From positions 1-49,103 of the forward strand of contig NZ_AGAF01000209.1 of the NCBI RefSeq assembly GCF_000224515.1: a stretch of 49,103 nucleotides of DNA, read 5' to 3'. How positions within the stretch are numbered: position 1 is the stretch's first letter; every line of letters starts with the position of its first letter. The position numbers were made by a program, and so were the translations under genes. Source of the DNA: Desulfosporosinus sp. OT (lineage in GTDB: Bacteria; Bacillota; Desulfitobacteriia; Desulfitobacteriales; Desulfitobacteriaceae). The notes beneath the pieces are model-generated. The model saw only the letters and a list, made by a program, of their open reading frames with translations. It had not been told where the DNA came from and searched no databases. Below, in pieces: positions 15,288 through 24,037 of this stretch.

Positions 15288-16013
15288 ATGGAATTGACCG
15301 ATGCACAGAAGAAATCTTTAAAAGGGCAGGGCTATATCGCCTACAAAGATGGCGTGCATTTTTCTTGTCGGGTTGTAATTCCGGCAGGTAGAATGAATGC
15401 CCAACAAGCGCGCAAGATCACGGATGTCTGTGAGAAATATGGAAAAGGTTCTTTTAGTCTAACACAGAGACTGAATGTCGAAATTCCTTGGATCCAGTAT
15501 CAGGACTTGGATAATGTCAAACGAGAGCTTATGGAAGTGGGCTTATCTATTGGCGGCACAGGGATGAGACCAAGACCTGCACTTGCCTGTAAGGGGAGCG
15601 TCTGTCAGATGAGCTTCTTTGATACAGAAGAGGTTGCTAAAATGATCGATGAGCGATTTTATAAAGGACAATACGATCAAGCGCTGCCTAATAAGCTGAG
15701 AATTATCGTTAGTGGATGTGGCAATGGTTGTTCAAAGCCTCGCCTCGGGTGTATAGGTTTACAAGGCAGAAAATCAGACCAAGTCGCAATCTCTCTAGGG
15801 GGAAAATTTGGCAAAGAGCAATCGATTGGAAGAGAATTGCCTGGCTTGTATTCAATAAATGAGGCTTTGGATATTTGTGAAAAAGCAATAGCTTATTATC
15901 GAGAAAACGGCATACAGGGTGAACGACTCGCCAAAACTATTGAAAGAATCGGTTTTGAAACAGTAGGGAGCGCTCTCACTGGTCTAGCTCTTTCAGAATT
16001 CAACAATCTTTAA
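15288..16013 (+). CDS. Small siroheme / 4Fe-4S protein of the sulfite-nitrite reductase family
   Basis: 241 residues, about half the size of assimilatory sulfite or nitrite reductases. It contains one ferredoxin-like half domain (residues 10-85, with R-M-N-A-Q-Q-A-R-K-I and F-S-L-T-Q-R-L-N-V-E-I-P) and the cluster/siroheme module with cysteines at 101, 106, 144 and 148 (C-K-G-S-V-C and C-G-N-G-C). There is no extra ferredoxin domain. Family members reduce sulfite or nitrite; the physiological substrate is uncertain. AGAGGAGG precedes the ATG. It follows the DsbA-like gene on the same strand. Confidence 0.85.
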   Translation: MELTDAQKKSLKGQGYIAYKDGVHFSCRVVIPAGRMNAQQARKITDVCEKYGKGSFSLTQRLNVEIPWIQYQDLDNVKRELMEVGLSIGGTGMRPRPALACKGSVCQMSFFDTEEVAKMIDERFYKGQYDQALPNKLRIIVSGCGNGCSKPRLGCIGLQGRKSDQVAISLGGKFGKEQSIGRELPGLYSINEALDICEKAIAYYRENGIQGERLAKTIERIGFETVGSALTGLALSEFNNL

Positions 16014-16209
16014 AAACAGAAGAGCTGATAACTCTTCGCTGTTGGCTCTCTGTACATATCAAAATAAAACTATCAAATAAAAACTAGGGGTTTAAATTCT
16101 TGTCGGGCAAGGATTTTCGCACCTAGTTTTGTCTATCGAGCGGCTGTACAAAAAATGTTGATCAAAAGAAAAATATAAGTTTGGTTATATTATACAAGGG
16201 AGTAGGATA

Positions 16210-16911
16210 GTGAATTTAGATAAAGACGCAAAAAATACAACTAGTTTAATTCCTGGAAAACAGCAATCAGAACTACGGGTCCTTGTGATGACCGCGGTGG
16301 CGGCTGAGCGGGACGCAGTCTTGCGTGGTCTAAACCACGATCCAAGGTTTGATGTTTTGGTGGCAGGTGTTGGTTCAGTCGTTGCAGCAGTTAACACGGC
16401 CAGGGCGTTAGCTTCTAACGAATATAGTTTGGTAATTAGTGCTGGTATTGGTGGAGGTTTTTCTGGCAGAGCTGAGGTGGGTTCGCTCGTAGTGGCGAGC
16501 CAGATTGTCGTTGCCGACTTGGGAGCGGAGACCGCAGAAGGGTTTGCTAGTGTGGATGAATTAGGTTTTGGCTGCAGTCATGTCCAGATTGAGGCTAGCC
16601 TATTGGACCGCGTTTCTAGGGCACTGTTAGCAGCTAAGCTGCCCGTTATCACTGGACCGGTGCTCACGGTATCAACGGTTACAGGTACGGCTGCGAGCGC
16701 AGATGAGCTGGCTGCAAGAATACCAGGAGCCGCTGCAGAAGCTATGGAAGGTTATGGTGTCGGATTCGCGGCGTTTGATCGCAGTTTACCAGTCCTAGAG
16801 ATTCGAGCAATCTCGAACATGGTTGGTCCTCGTCAGCGGTCTTCATGGCGAATCAAGGAGGCTTTAGACATTTTAGAAGCAGCTAGCTCAGTATTGATGG
16901 AGGTTTTGTGA
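16210..16911 (+). CDS. mqnB: Futalosine hydrolase
   Basis: 233 residues of the nucleoside phosphorylase/MTA-nucleosidase fold: M-T-A-V-A-A-E-R-D-A-V near residue 30, V-A-G-V-G-S-V-V-A-A-V-N-T-A, S-A-G-I-G-G-G-F, and A-A-E-A-M-E-G-Y-G-V near the end. It cleaves futalosine to dehypoxanthine futalosine in the alternative (futalosine) menaquinone pathway. GTG start behind AAGGGAGTAGG. It is coupled to mqnD by an overlapping stop/start. The first ~22 residues are an extra polar leader. Confidence 0.9.
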   Translation: MNLDKDAKNTTSLIPGKQQSELRVLVMTAVAAERDAVLRGLNHDPRFDVLVAGVGSVVAAVNTARALASNEYSLVISAGIGGGFSGRAEVGSLVVASQIVVADLGAETAEGFASVDELGFGCSHVQIEASLLDRVSRALLAAKLPVITGPVLTVSTVTGTAASADELAARIPGAAAEAMEGYGVGFAAFDRSLPVLEIRAISNMVGPRQRSSWRIKEALDILEAASSVLMEVL

Positions 16912-17753
16912 TGAATATTACCATCTCTCCCTGTCCCAACGACACGTTTGTTTTTCACGCCTGGGTACACGGATTAATACCAGGTGCCCCAAAGATTAAA
17001 GTAACCTATGCTGATATTGATATCACGAATAGTTTGGCAGCTGGATCCAATGGGCCGGATGTCGTTAAGATTTCGTATGCGGCTCTACCTTGGGTATTGT
17101 CGGAGTACGCCCTGTTGCCATGTGGCGGTGCCTTGGGTAAAGGCTGCGGACCATTGGTGCTAACCTCTACTAGAGAAACTGGTAACAATGATCCGGCAAG
17201 GCTATCAAGCAGACGGGTGGCGGTTCCGAGTGAACGATCAACCGCCTATTTGCTTTTTCGGTTATGGGCGGCTCAGCATGTTCCGGGGGGAGTGGGTGAG
17301 ATTGTTGTCTTACCATTCCATGAGATTATGCCCGCGGTGCGTGACGGCTTAGTTGATGCTGGGCTTGTGATCCACGAGGCCCGTTTTACCTATCCCTCGT
17401 ATGGGCTAACCCTCATGGCTGATCTAGGTAGTTGGTGGGAGCAAGATACTAACCTACCCATCCCGCTAGGTGCGATTGTGGCTCGTAGGTCACTGGATCT
17501 TTCGGCAATCACTGGCTGGATTCAGGCGTCCGTCAAATACGCCTGGGCACACCCAGAGGAGTCAAAAGAGTATATACTCCACCATAGCCAAGAGTTGTCC
17601 CCAGAAGTAACCAAAGCCCACATTAAGCTTTACGTTAACGAGTTTACTGAGAATATCGGTGAGATAGGTTATCAGGCGGTTGCCTCCTTGCTAAGTAGAG
17701 CTGCGCAAGAAGGTCTGGTACCAAAGGTGGATTTAGCGGCCCTATATTTATAA
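16911..17753 (+). CDS. mqnD: 1,4-dihydroxy-6-naphthoate synthase
   Basis: 280 residues starting M-N-I-T-I-S-P-C-P-N-D-T-F-V-F-H-A-W, the diagnostic MqnD opening, with a periplasmic-binding-protein-like fold (D-V-V-K-I-S-Y-A-A-L-P and G-L-V-I-H-E-A-R-F-T-Y). It converts cyclic dehypoxanthinyl futalosine to the naphthoate ring precursor of menaquinone. TGATG overlap with mqnB; GGAGG at 16899-16903 fits ATG 16911 better than the GTG three bases earlier. mqnA, mqnC and mqnE are not in the window. Confidence 0.93.
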   Translation: MNITISPCPNDTFVFHAWVHGLIPGAPKIKVTYADIDITNSLAAGSNGPDVVKISYAALPWVLSEYALLPCGGALGKGCGPLVLTSTRETGNNDPARLSSRRVAVPSERSTAYLLFRLWAAQHVPGGVGEIVVLPFHEIMPAVRDGLVDAGLVIHEARFTYPSYGLTLMADLGSWWEQDTNLPIPLGAIVARRSLDLSAITGWIQASVKYAWAHPEESKEYILHHSQELSPEVTKAHIKLYVNEFTENIGEIGYQAVASLLSRAAQEGLVPKVDLAALYL

Positions 17754-17889
17754 GTGAGATATAATTATAGCCAGCTGCTCCGGATATTTTATCCGATGAG
17801 CATATTTAACAATTGTTATATAGAGAAATAAGGTTGGAACCGAATACTCCAGTCTTGTTTCTAAGTAAAAATACGATAGGGGGAACAAT

Positions 17890-18519
17890 TTGATCAAGAA
17901 TTTGTATCTCGTCAGACATGGTGAGGCAGAGCACCTGATAGGTAAGGGGTTAACTGGGGGATGGACGGACTCCTCTTTAACAAAAAAAGGAAGAACACAA
18001 GCCCACGAAACAGGAAAAAGTATTTTGAACTTTTTGGGGAAAATTGATGTTGGATTTTACTGTAGTGATCTGTGCAGAGCAAACGATTCGGCAGAGATTA
18101 TCGGTAGTTATATAGACAAAAAGCCAGTAGCATTAATCGAATTGCGGGAACAGAATAATGGTAACGCAGCAAATCTTAGCACTGAAGAAGCCCAAAAAAT
18201 ATCTTCTCCGATTTCAGAACCTATAATGGATTGGATACATTATCCGAATGCTGAAAGTTGGAGAAGTTTTAATAATAGAGTATTTAAGTTTATGAATGTA
18301 ATTGAACAAGAATCTATGGAGACCGTGCTTATTGTATCTCACAGAAGAATAATTTTAGCAATAATTCATTGGTGGTTGGAATTCTCCGAAGACTATATTA
18401 AGAAAGTATCATTTGATATCGAACCTAGTAGTATTACCTATCTCAGGATTAATAAATGGGGAGAAAAAACAATCTCCAAGCTAAATGATATTGCTCACCT
18501 AACGGATATAAAATTATAA
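17890..18519 (+). CDS. Histidine phosphatase superfamily protein
   Basis: 209 residues of the phosphoglycerate-mutase-like fold: L-V-R-H-G-E at residues 7-12 (phosphohistidine), L-T-K-K-G-R-T-Q-A after it, S-D-L-C-R-A-N-D-S-A in the second motif, and a second catalytic His in L-I-V-S-H-R-R. Substrate not predictable. TTG start with a GGGGG ribosome binding site; M-I-K-N-L-Y-L-V-R-H-G is the natural start. A single gene followed by two hairpins. Confidence 0.87.
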   Translation: MIKNLYLVRHGEAEHLIGKGLTGGWTDSSLTKKGRTQAHETGKSILNFLGKIDVGFYCSDLCRANDSAEIIGSYIDKKPVALIELREQNNGNAANLSTEEAQKISSPISEPIMDWIHYPNAESWRSFNNRVFKFMNVIEQESMETVLIVSHRRIILAIIHWWLEFSEDYIKKVSFDIEPSSITYLRINKWGEKTISKLNDIAHLTDIKL

Positions 18520-18523
18520 GATT

Positions 18524-18555
18524 AAAGGTAGCGGGTTTCACTGACCACCTTTTTT
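18524..18555 (+). terminator. Terminator after the phosphatase gene
   Basis: AAAGGT ... ACCTTT with inner GGT/ACC pairing and a run of T. Confidence 0.65.
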
Positions 18556-18570
18556 ATGGAATGAATATAA

Positions 18571-18603
18571 ACAAGCTCCGCCTATTTCAGGGGGGCTTGT
18601 TTG
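18571..18603 (+). terminator. Second hairpin after the phosphatase gene
   Basis: ACAAGCTCC / GGGGCTTGT with a 12-base loop; weak T-tail. It lies just upstream of the GntR promoter and may insulate it. Confidence 0.55.
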
Positions 18604-18624
18604 ATTTGTGCCTTATTTAATCGC

Positions 18625-18674
18625 TTTACAATTTATAACATTTATAGTATAGTGCATTACAGTACTAATGTACA
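18625..18674 (+). promoter_or_regulatory. Promoter and probable operator of the GntR/ABC operon
   Basis: TTTACA (18625-18630), 17 bases, TATAGT (18648-18653). Overlapping the -10 is an inverted repeat AGTGCATTA / TAATGTACA separated by 6 bases (7 of 9 positions symmetric), like the operators of YtrA-type GntR repressors. Autoregulation is inferred. Confidence 0.6.
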
Positions 18675-18701
18675 AGTGTGGAAATGCCAGGAGGTGGAAT
18701 T

Positions 18702-19082
18702 ATGATCCTAAATAACAAAAGTATGAAACCCATATATGTACAGATTGCCGAATGGCTGGAAGTAGAAATACTTAATGATCACATCAAGGAAGAAGAACGA
18801 ATCTTCTCGCAGTATCAGCTAGCGGATATGTTTACTATAAACCCCTCAACAGCTGCTAAAGGGCTAAATATTCTAGCTGACGAGAACATTGTTTATAAAA
18901 AACGTGGCCTAGGTATGTTTGTGTCACCCAATGCCAAGCATTATATCTTAAGTAAGCGCAGAAATCAGATTTTAGGGCAAATGATTGAAGCGTTAGTTAT
19001 GGAAGCAAAACGGTTAGATGTGCGCGAAAGCGAGCTTATTAGGATGATCCAACAAGCAAGAGCAGAAAGTGAGGAAAAATAG
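18702..19082 (+). CDS. GntR-family regulator, YtrA type
   Basis: 126 residues: an N-terminal winged helix (P-I-Y-V-Q-I-A-E-W-L ... Y-Q-L-A-D-M-F-T-I-N-P-S-T-A-A-K-G-L-N-I-L) and only a short C-terminal helical tail, the YtrA subfamily that represses its own ABC-transporter operon. AGGAGGTGG with correct spacing selects ATG 18702 rather than the earlier in-frame start at 18678. First gene of a four-gene operon. Confidence 0.9.
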   Translation: MILNNKSMKPIYVQIAEWLEVEILNDHIKEEERIFSQYQLADMFTINPSTAAKGLNILADENIVYKKRGLGMFVSPNAKHYILSKRRNQILGQMIEALVMEAKRLDVRESELIRMIQQARAESEEK

Positions 19083-19084
19083 AG

Positions 19085-19987
19085 ATGAGTACAATTCAAG
19101 CCAGAGATGTTACAAAGTCCTACGGCAAGATTAAGGCTATAGATCATTTATCCTTTGATATAGAAGAAAACAAAATAACGGGCTTAATAGGAAGAAATGG
19201 TGCAGGAAAAACAACTTTGTTAAAGATGATTGCGGGATATATAAGGCCAACAAGTGGTGAGCTCATGGTCCATTCCCGAAATCCGTTCAACAGTTTGGAA
19301 GTTTCAGCAAAGACAATTTTTATCGATGATAATATGACATTTTCCAATTCACTGACACTCAAGGATATATTAACAGAGGTGTCTCACTTTTATACCGATT
19401 GGAATAGCGACCTGGCAAGTGGCTTATTTGACTATTTTTCATTGAATCCGAAACAACCGCACAGTAATTTATCGAAGGGAACAAAAAGTACATTTAATAA
19501 CATTCTTGGTCTGGCCTCACGCTGCCCGCTTACTATTTTCGATGAGCCAACAACAGGTATGGATTCGGCAGTAAGAAAGGATTTTTATAAAGCCTTGCTG
19601 AAAGACTATATCGAATACCCCCGAACGATCATTCTATCAAGTCATTTATTAAATGAACTTGAAGAAATATTGGAGGATATTCTCTTGATCAATCAAGGTA
19701 CAAAGCGATTACATCTTCCGGCGATTGAGTTAAGGGAATTTGCAGTTGGAATTAGGGGAAATACGCAAGTCGTGCTGAATTTGGTAGAAGGTAAGGAAAT
19801 TCTCTATCGAGAAGAATTTTCTAAAGGCAGCTTATACGTTGTTTTAAAAAAGGAGTTATTGCGAGATCAGTTTGAACAAGTAAAGCAAAGTAACTTAGAA
19901 GTTGTCCCGGTTTCAACGGATGATCTGTGCGTTTACTTAACGGCAAAAACAAATGGGGGGATTGAGGATGTCTTCAAAAGAAGTTAA
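19085..19987 (+). CDS. ABC transporter ATP-binding protein (YtrB-like)
   Basis: 300 residues. Walker A G-R-N-G-A-G-K-T-T near residue 37, Walker B L-T-I-F-D-E-P-T-T-G-M-D, switch His in S-S-H-L-L. The signature is L-S-K-G-T-K-S instead of L-S-G-G-Q, as is common in the YtrB subfamily. It starts 2 bases after the GntR gene and its end overlaps the permease gene. Together they form an export-type ABC transporter of unknown substrate; relatives respond to cell-wall antibiotics. Confidence 0.88.
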   Translation: MSTIQARDVTKSYGKIKAIDHLSFDIEENKITGLIGRNGAGKTTLLKMIAGYIRPTSGELMVHSRNPFNSLEVSAKTIFIDDNMTFSNSLTLKDILTEVSHFYTDWNSDLASGLFDYFSLNPKQPHSNLSKGTKSTFNNILGLASRCPLTIFDEPTTGMDSAVRKDFYKALLKDYIEYPRTIILSSHLLNELEEILEDILLINQGTKRLHLPAIELREFAVGIRGNTQVVLNLVEGKEILYREEFSKGSLYVVLKKELLRDQFEQVKQSNLEVVPVSTDDLCVYLTAKTNGGIEDVFKRS

Positions 19988-20696
19988 CCTGCTATCAATT
20001 TCGTGTAAACAATATTTTTACAAACTAAAAGCTTATTCTTTTTTGGTCCATAGTCTTATTATTGTACAACTGATCGCGCTGCTTTTCTCTATGGGTGGAG
20101 TGTTTAACATGTCGAGTGGTAATGGAGAATTATCTGTTTCGGTGAAGAGCTATAATTCGAATATAGTTATAGTATTCTCGCTTTTGTGGATCATGTTTAT
20201 AGCCGTACAGCTAATCTCCAGGCCGTATAAAAAGATGGAATTTCCTCTGGTCACAAATAGACTGTCAGGGAATTTATCAAACATAGGTTTTTTGGTGACA
20301 GGCTGCCTTTTCGGAGGTATTACTTCATCACTTGTCGGTGTGCTTCTAAGGCTTATAACCTATTTTATGTTTGACAGGTCGCAAGTTGTTTTTAACAGAT
20401 TTTTCTTATCCGATCTGTTGCTTGGTATATTCGTCGCAATTTTATATATGCTCCTATTCTCTGCACTCGGTTATTTTATAGGGGTGTTAGCTCAGTTGAA
20501 TGTCTCTTTTGTCATAATCATTCCAGCGGTAATTCTGGGAGTATTAAGAGTTTATAATGATTTTTCCCAATCCGTATTTAAGTTTTTTGCTTTTGAAGTT
20601 TCATTAATCATGTTTGTACTAAAAGTAATAATTACTTCAACTATTTTATTTAGCTTTAGTATATTTCTTTCAAACAGAAAGGAGGTTAGTAAATGA
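19968..20696 (+). CDS. ABC transporter membrane subunit
   Basis: 242 residues with six hydrophobic segments (about 25-45, 65-85, 105-130, 150-180, 185-200, 210-235). ATG 19968 follows GGGGGGA; an in-frame ATG at 19953 overlaps that motif and is unlikely. It partners the ATPase encoded upstream and is translationally coupled on both sides. No sequence family could be named by eye. Confidence 0.75.
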   Translation: MSSKEVNLLSISCKQYFYKLKAYSFLVHSLIIVQLIALLFSMGGVFNMSSGNGELSVSVKSYNSNIVIVFSLLWIMFIAVQLISRPYKKMEFPLVTNRLSGNLSNIGFLVTGCLFGGITSSLVGVLLRLITYFMFDRSQVVFNRFFLSDLLLGIFVAILYMLLFSALGYFIGVLAQLNVSFVIIIPAVILGVLRVYNDFSQSVFKFFAFEVSLIMFVLKVIITSTILFSFSIFLSNRKEVSK

Positions 20697-21424
20697 CAAC
20701 AATAGTTTCAGCACAGCTATCGCTTATTGTCATAATTATTATAGCAATAGCATTTATTGTTCCGAAAATAGGATCTAAGCTTGCCTGGATATCATGGAAA
20801 GGAAGTTTAATGATATCAGGTTTATATCTTGGAATTCTCCTTATGCTAGTTCCGCTATTATTTTTGTTGCCAAAAGCAAACTTGACCCAAAATGATGAAA
20901 ATAGGGACCGAGCAGTGAAGTTATCACAGAATACAATCTCTGACTTGTATCGTCATGATTTGCCCGCTGAGAAAGATTTGGATAAAATACCAGGACTTTA
21001 CAGAAATAGCAGTCATAACTTTAAAGTCGATAGCGAGAAACTGTTCTTTAATGTACCAGCTAATATAGGTTTGTATCCGATTTTGGTCGCCAGAAAGAAC
21101 GTTGATGACGGACAAATTGATGTTAGCACTTACGTTGCAACTCAATTTATAAAAGACATTGATTATACAAAGTTTGTTTTACCCCCTATTATTGCATATC
21201 ACGACGGGACGTTGTCTTTTAAAGCCACTCACCAGTCATTAAAATTTATCCAAGGTACTGCTGATTTTACGGTCAATCAATTCAGAAATCAAAATGCAGG
21301 CGGCACGAATGGGTTGTCAACAAGTTTTGGAGATAGGATTGTATATATACGTGTTCCCCAAAGTTTAGAAATTGATAATGAAACAAAAACAAACAGTAAT
21401 GTTCAGATGATTAGCAGCGATTGA
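20693..21424 (+). CDS. Membrane-anchored protein of the GntR/ABC operon
   Basis: 243 residues: two N-terminal hydrophobic segments (about 6-26 and 35-60), then about 180 polar residues predicted outside the cell. The start overlaps the permease stop (ATGA) behind AAGGAGG. I do not recognise a domain; its place as fourth gene suggests an accessory or sensing subunit of the transporter. Confidence 0.65.
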   Translation: MTTIVSAQLSLIVIIIIAIAFIVPKIGSKLAWISWKGSLMISGLYLGILLMLVPLLFLLPKANLTQNDENRDRAVKLSQNTISDLYRHDLPAEKDLDKIPGLYRNSSHNFKVDSEKLFFNVPANIGLYPILVARKNVDDGQIDVSTYVATQFIKDIDYTKFVLPPIIAYHDGTLSFKATHQSLKFIQGTADFTVNQFRNQNAGGTNGLSTSFGDRIVYIRVPQSLEIDNETKTNSNVQMISSD

Positions 21425-21481
21425 GTACTGCATGGACTTGAAACTCGAATAATGAGTGTTGCTTCATGAGGAGGATGTTAA

Positions 21482-22111
21482 GTGAATCAAGGGCAAACGA
21501 GCAGAACTACTGAACCACTTCATATCGGTTTGTTAGTGATTTTTGCGTTAACTCTCATTTGGTCTGTCATTAATCCTAAGGATTTGTTTACTTGGTTTCT
21601 AGAAGTTTTTCCAGCCCTTATCGGGTTGGCAGTTATTCTCCTTACGTATCATCGATTTCGGTTGACTAACTTAGTTTATGTTTTGGTATTAGTGCACGCT
21701 TTGATTCTTGTGATCGGCGGCCATTACACCTATGCCGAAATGCCCTTTTTTAATTGGCTGCGAGATAATTTTCACCTTGCCAGGAATTATTATGATCGCT
21801 TGGGCCATTTTGCCCAGGGGTTTGTGCCGGCAATTATTTGTCGAGAAGTATTATTGCGCAAGTCTCCATTAAAGAGAGGGAAACTTTTTTCATTCCTTGT
21901 AATTTGCATTTGTCTAGCGATTAGCGCTTCGTACGAATTAATTGAGTGGGGTGTAGCGGAGGCTACAGGGAGTGCTGCCGATGCTTTTCTAGGCACACAA
22001 GGGGATGTATGGGATACACAATGGGATATGTTTATGGCTTTGTGTGGTGCTGTTATTTCGCTTGTATCGCTTGGGAATTTTCATGATTCCGTTCTGAAAC
22101 AAATGCGATGA
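21482..22111 (+). CDS. DUF2238 (YjdF-type) integral membrane protein
   Basis: 209 residues with about six membrane helices and the family motifs Y-D-R-L-G-H-F-A-Q-G-F and Y-E-L-I-E-W, plus G-T-Q-G-D-V-W-D-T-Q-W-D-M near the end. These conserved acidic/His residues in membrane helices suggest ligand or metal binding; the function of the family is unknown. GTG start behind GAGGAGG. Confidence 0.85.
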   Translation: MNQGQTSRTTEPLHIGLLVIFALTLIWSVINPKDLFTWFLEVFPALIGLAVILLTYHRFRLTNLVYVLVLVHALILVIGGHYTYAEMPFFNWLRDNFHLARNYYDRLGHFAQGFVPAIICREVLLRKSPLKRGKLFSFLVICICLAISASYELIEWGVAEATGSAADAFLGTQGDVWDTQWDMFMALCGAVISLVSLGNFHDSVLKQMR

Positions 22112-22294
22112 GATCATTGAACCATTTTTCAATAGACAATTGCAGAATAGTTGGTTAAAATGGATACTGTAGATAATCTGTGAGTTGTTTCACAGGTTTA
22201 GTAGTAAGGCAGACAGGTAGTTCGACCAATTTGAATAATAAAACTTATGAGCATGGAAGGATGGTAGAATGACGATTAAGTGATTTGATTTATC

Positions 22295-22323
22295 AGCTAT
22301 CCTTTTTGTGGTAGCTTTTTTTT
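22295..22323 (+). terminator. Terminator
   Basis: AGCTATC / GGTAGCT with an 8-base loop and an 8-T tail. Confidence 0.75.
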
Positions 22324-22351
22324 GTACTATTTAGAAAGTCAAGGGCAACTA

Positions 22352-22435
22352 GGCAGCCGCCTGCGCAAAGCTGCAAGAAGGATAATTCGTGCGAAGACAG
22401 TGTCTTCGGGCGCCAGTCAAGTTTTCTTTATACCT
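22352..22435 (+). repeat. Dispersed intergenic repeat, copy B1
   Basis: GCCGCCTGCGCAAAGCTGC, AAGAAGGATAATTCG, then the palindromic core TGCGAAGACAGTGTCTTCG and GGCGCCAGTCAAGTTT. This is the most complete single copy of the family in the window. Confidence 0.82.
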
Positions 22436-22480
22436 GACAATCCTTGGTCAGCCCTTGATGGCTTGCGCTAGTACAATAAG

Positions 22481-22615
22481 GTTGCCGCCTTCGCTAGGGA
22501 TGCAAGAAGGGCTAATACGTGCGAAGACAGTGTCTGCAAGAAGAGTTAATACGTGCGAAGACAGTGTCTTTGTGTGTGGGTGTGGGTGTGGGTGCTGGCT
22601 AAGTTTCTACATCTC
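22481..22615 (+). repeat. Dispersed intergenic repeat, copies B2 and B3 with a TGTGGG tandem run
   Basis: Two further units: TGCAAGAAGGGCTAATACG + TGCGAAGACAGTGTCT, then GCAAGAAGAGTTAATACG + TGCGAAGACAGTGTCTT. In the last unit the usual CGGGCGCC part is replaced by a short GTGTGG/TGTGGG tandem run before GCTGGCTAAGTTT. An open frame across this region (22389-22679) is an artefact of the repeat. Confidence 0.8.
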
Positions 22616-22662
22616 TTATTTATGGTTACTTGAAGTAGCAGTTGAAGAAAGGTTGGTTAATT

Positions 22663-23970
22663 GTGATCTGGAATATTGAGCAAGAATGTATGAATCGCAG
22701 TAAGCTGGAAGAATTGCAACTAGAACGCTTGAAGTGGACGGTTAACAGGGTATACAACAAGGTGCCGCATTATAGAGCTAAGTTTGAAGAACTAGGGATT
22801 AGACCTGAGGACATCAAATCCTTAGCCGACATAAAGCGTTTGCCCTTCACTACGAAGGATGACTTAAGGAGCAACTACCCTTTTGGGCTCTTCGCTGTTC
22901 CTCAGAGGGAAGTGGTTCGCGTCCATGCCTCTTCCGGTACCACTGGCCGACCAGTGGTCGTTGGCTATACGGGTAACGATCTCAATACCTGGACCGATCT
23001 GACAGCTCGGATGGTCACGCTGGCCGGAGTCACCTCCGACGACGTTGCTCAGATTGCTTTTAATTACGGTCTTTTCACCGGAGGGTTTGGTCTACATTAT
23101 GGGTTGGAAAGAGCTGGCGCCCTTGTTGTTCCTGTCTCTGGTGGGAATACCGAACGTCAGATCATGTTAATGCAGGATTTTGGTACTACTGTGCTTATCG
23201 CTACTCCGAGCTATTCACTTTATATCGCTGAAGCTGCTGAGAAGATGGGCATAGATATCTCTTCTTTGAAGCTTAAGATCGGGCTCTTCGGGGGTGAACC
23301 CTGGACTGAAGAAATGCGTAAGGAAATTGAATCCAGGCTCAATATTATTGCCACGGATAACTATGGTCTAAGTGAGGTAATGGGTCCTGGTGTCGCTGGG
23401 GAATGTGTATATAAGTGTGGTCATCATATTGCTGAGGACCACTTTATTATAGAGACGATCGATCCCGAGACAGGTGAAGCGCTGGAACCCGGCCAAGAAG
23501 GGGAACTGGTATTCACTTCTCTGACCAAGGAAGCTTTTCCGGTGATCCGGTTTCGGACCAAAGACATCTCTTGTATTACCCAGGAGCCCTGCCAGTGTGG
23601 TCGGACCACAGCACGTATGCGCAAGGTCGTTGGTCGCACGGATGATATGTTGATCATTCGCGGTGTCAATGTCTTTCCTTCCCAGATTGAAAGCGTTCTC
23701 ATGAATATCGAGGGCATAGGTCCTCATTATTTAATCAACGTCCACAGGCGCAATTATCTGGATGAACTGGAGGTAGTGGTTGAGCTCACCCGTGAAGATC
23801 TGCTCGAACCTTATTCCCGGCTAGAAGACTTTAAGGGTTACATCCGGCAGAAGCTTCACGGTGTTCTCTCTATCAACGTTCGTTTGAAGATCGTCCAACC
23901 TGGAACTCTGGAACGGAGCGCCGGTAAAGCAAAGCGGGTCTTCGATTACCGCCACCAGCTTGCCGAATAG
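22663..23970 (+). CDS. paaK: Phenylacetate-CoA ligase
   Basis: 435 residues, the usual length of the family. It forms aryl-CoA thioesters from an aryl acid, ATP and CoA. Adenylation motifs: A-S-S-G-T-T-G-R-P (P-loop), [23 protein letters not shown] and [19 protein letters not shown], then the C-terminal PaaK domain. The family start (M-I-W-N-x-E-x-E-C-M) places initiation at GTG 22663 although the frame opens at 22642. The substrate could be phenylacetate, indoleacetate or benzoate-like. An LctP-type permease follows 67 bases downstream. Confidence 0.92.
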   Translation: MIWNIEQECMNRSKLEELQLERLKWTVNRVYNKVPHYRAKFEELGIRPEDIKSLADIKRLPFTTKDDLRSNYPFGLFAVPQREVVRVHASSGTTGRPVVVGYTGNDLNTWTDLTARMVTLAGVTSDDVAQIAFNYGLFTGGFGLHYGLERAGALVVPVSGGNTERQIMLMQDFGTTVLIATPSYSLYIAEAAEKMGIDISSLKLKIGLFGGEPWTEEMRKEIESRLNIIATDNYGLSEVMGPGVAGECVYKCGHHIAEDHFIIETIDPETGEALEPGQEGELVFTSLTKEAFPVIRFRTKDISCITQEPCQCGRTTARMRKVVGRTDDMLIIRGVNVFPSQIESVLMNIEGIGPHYLINVHRRNYLDELEVVVELTREDLLEPYSRLEDFKGYIRQKLHGVLSINVRLKIVQPGTLERSAGKAKRVFDYRHQLAE

Positions 23971-24037
23971 GACATTATTCAGCATCAATTCCTCATTTTT
24001 ATTATTTAATTTTTGATTTTATAAAGGTGGAAACTAG

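Noticed and set aside
22389-22679. 96-codon open frame
   Set aside because: Composed of the dispersed repeat units and the TGTGGG run; overlaps the paaK start.
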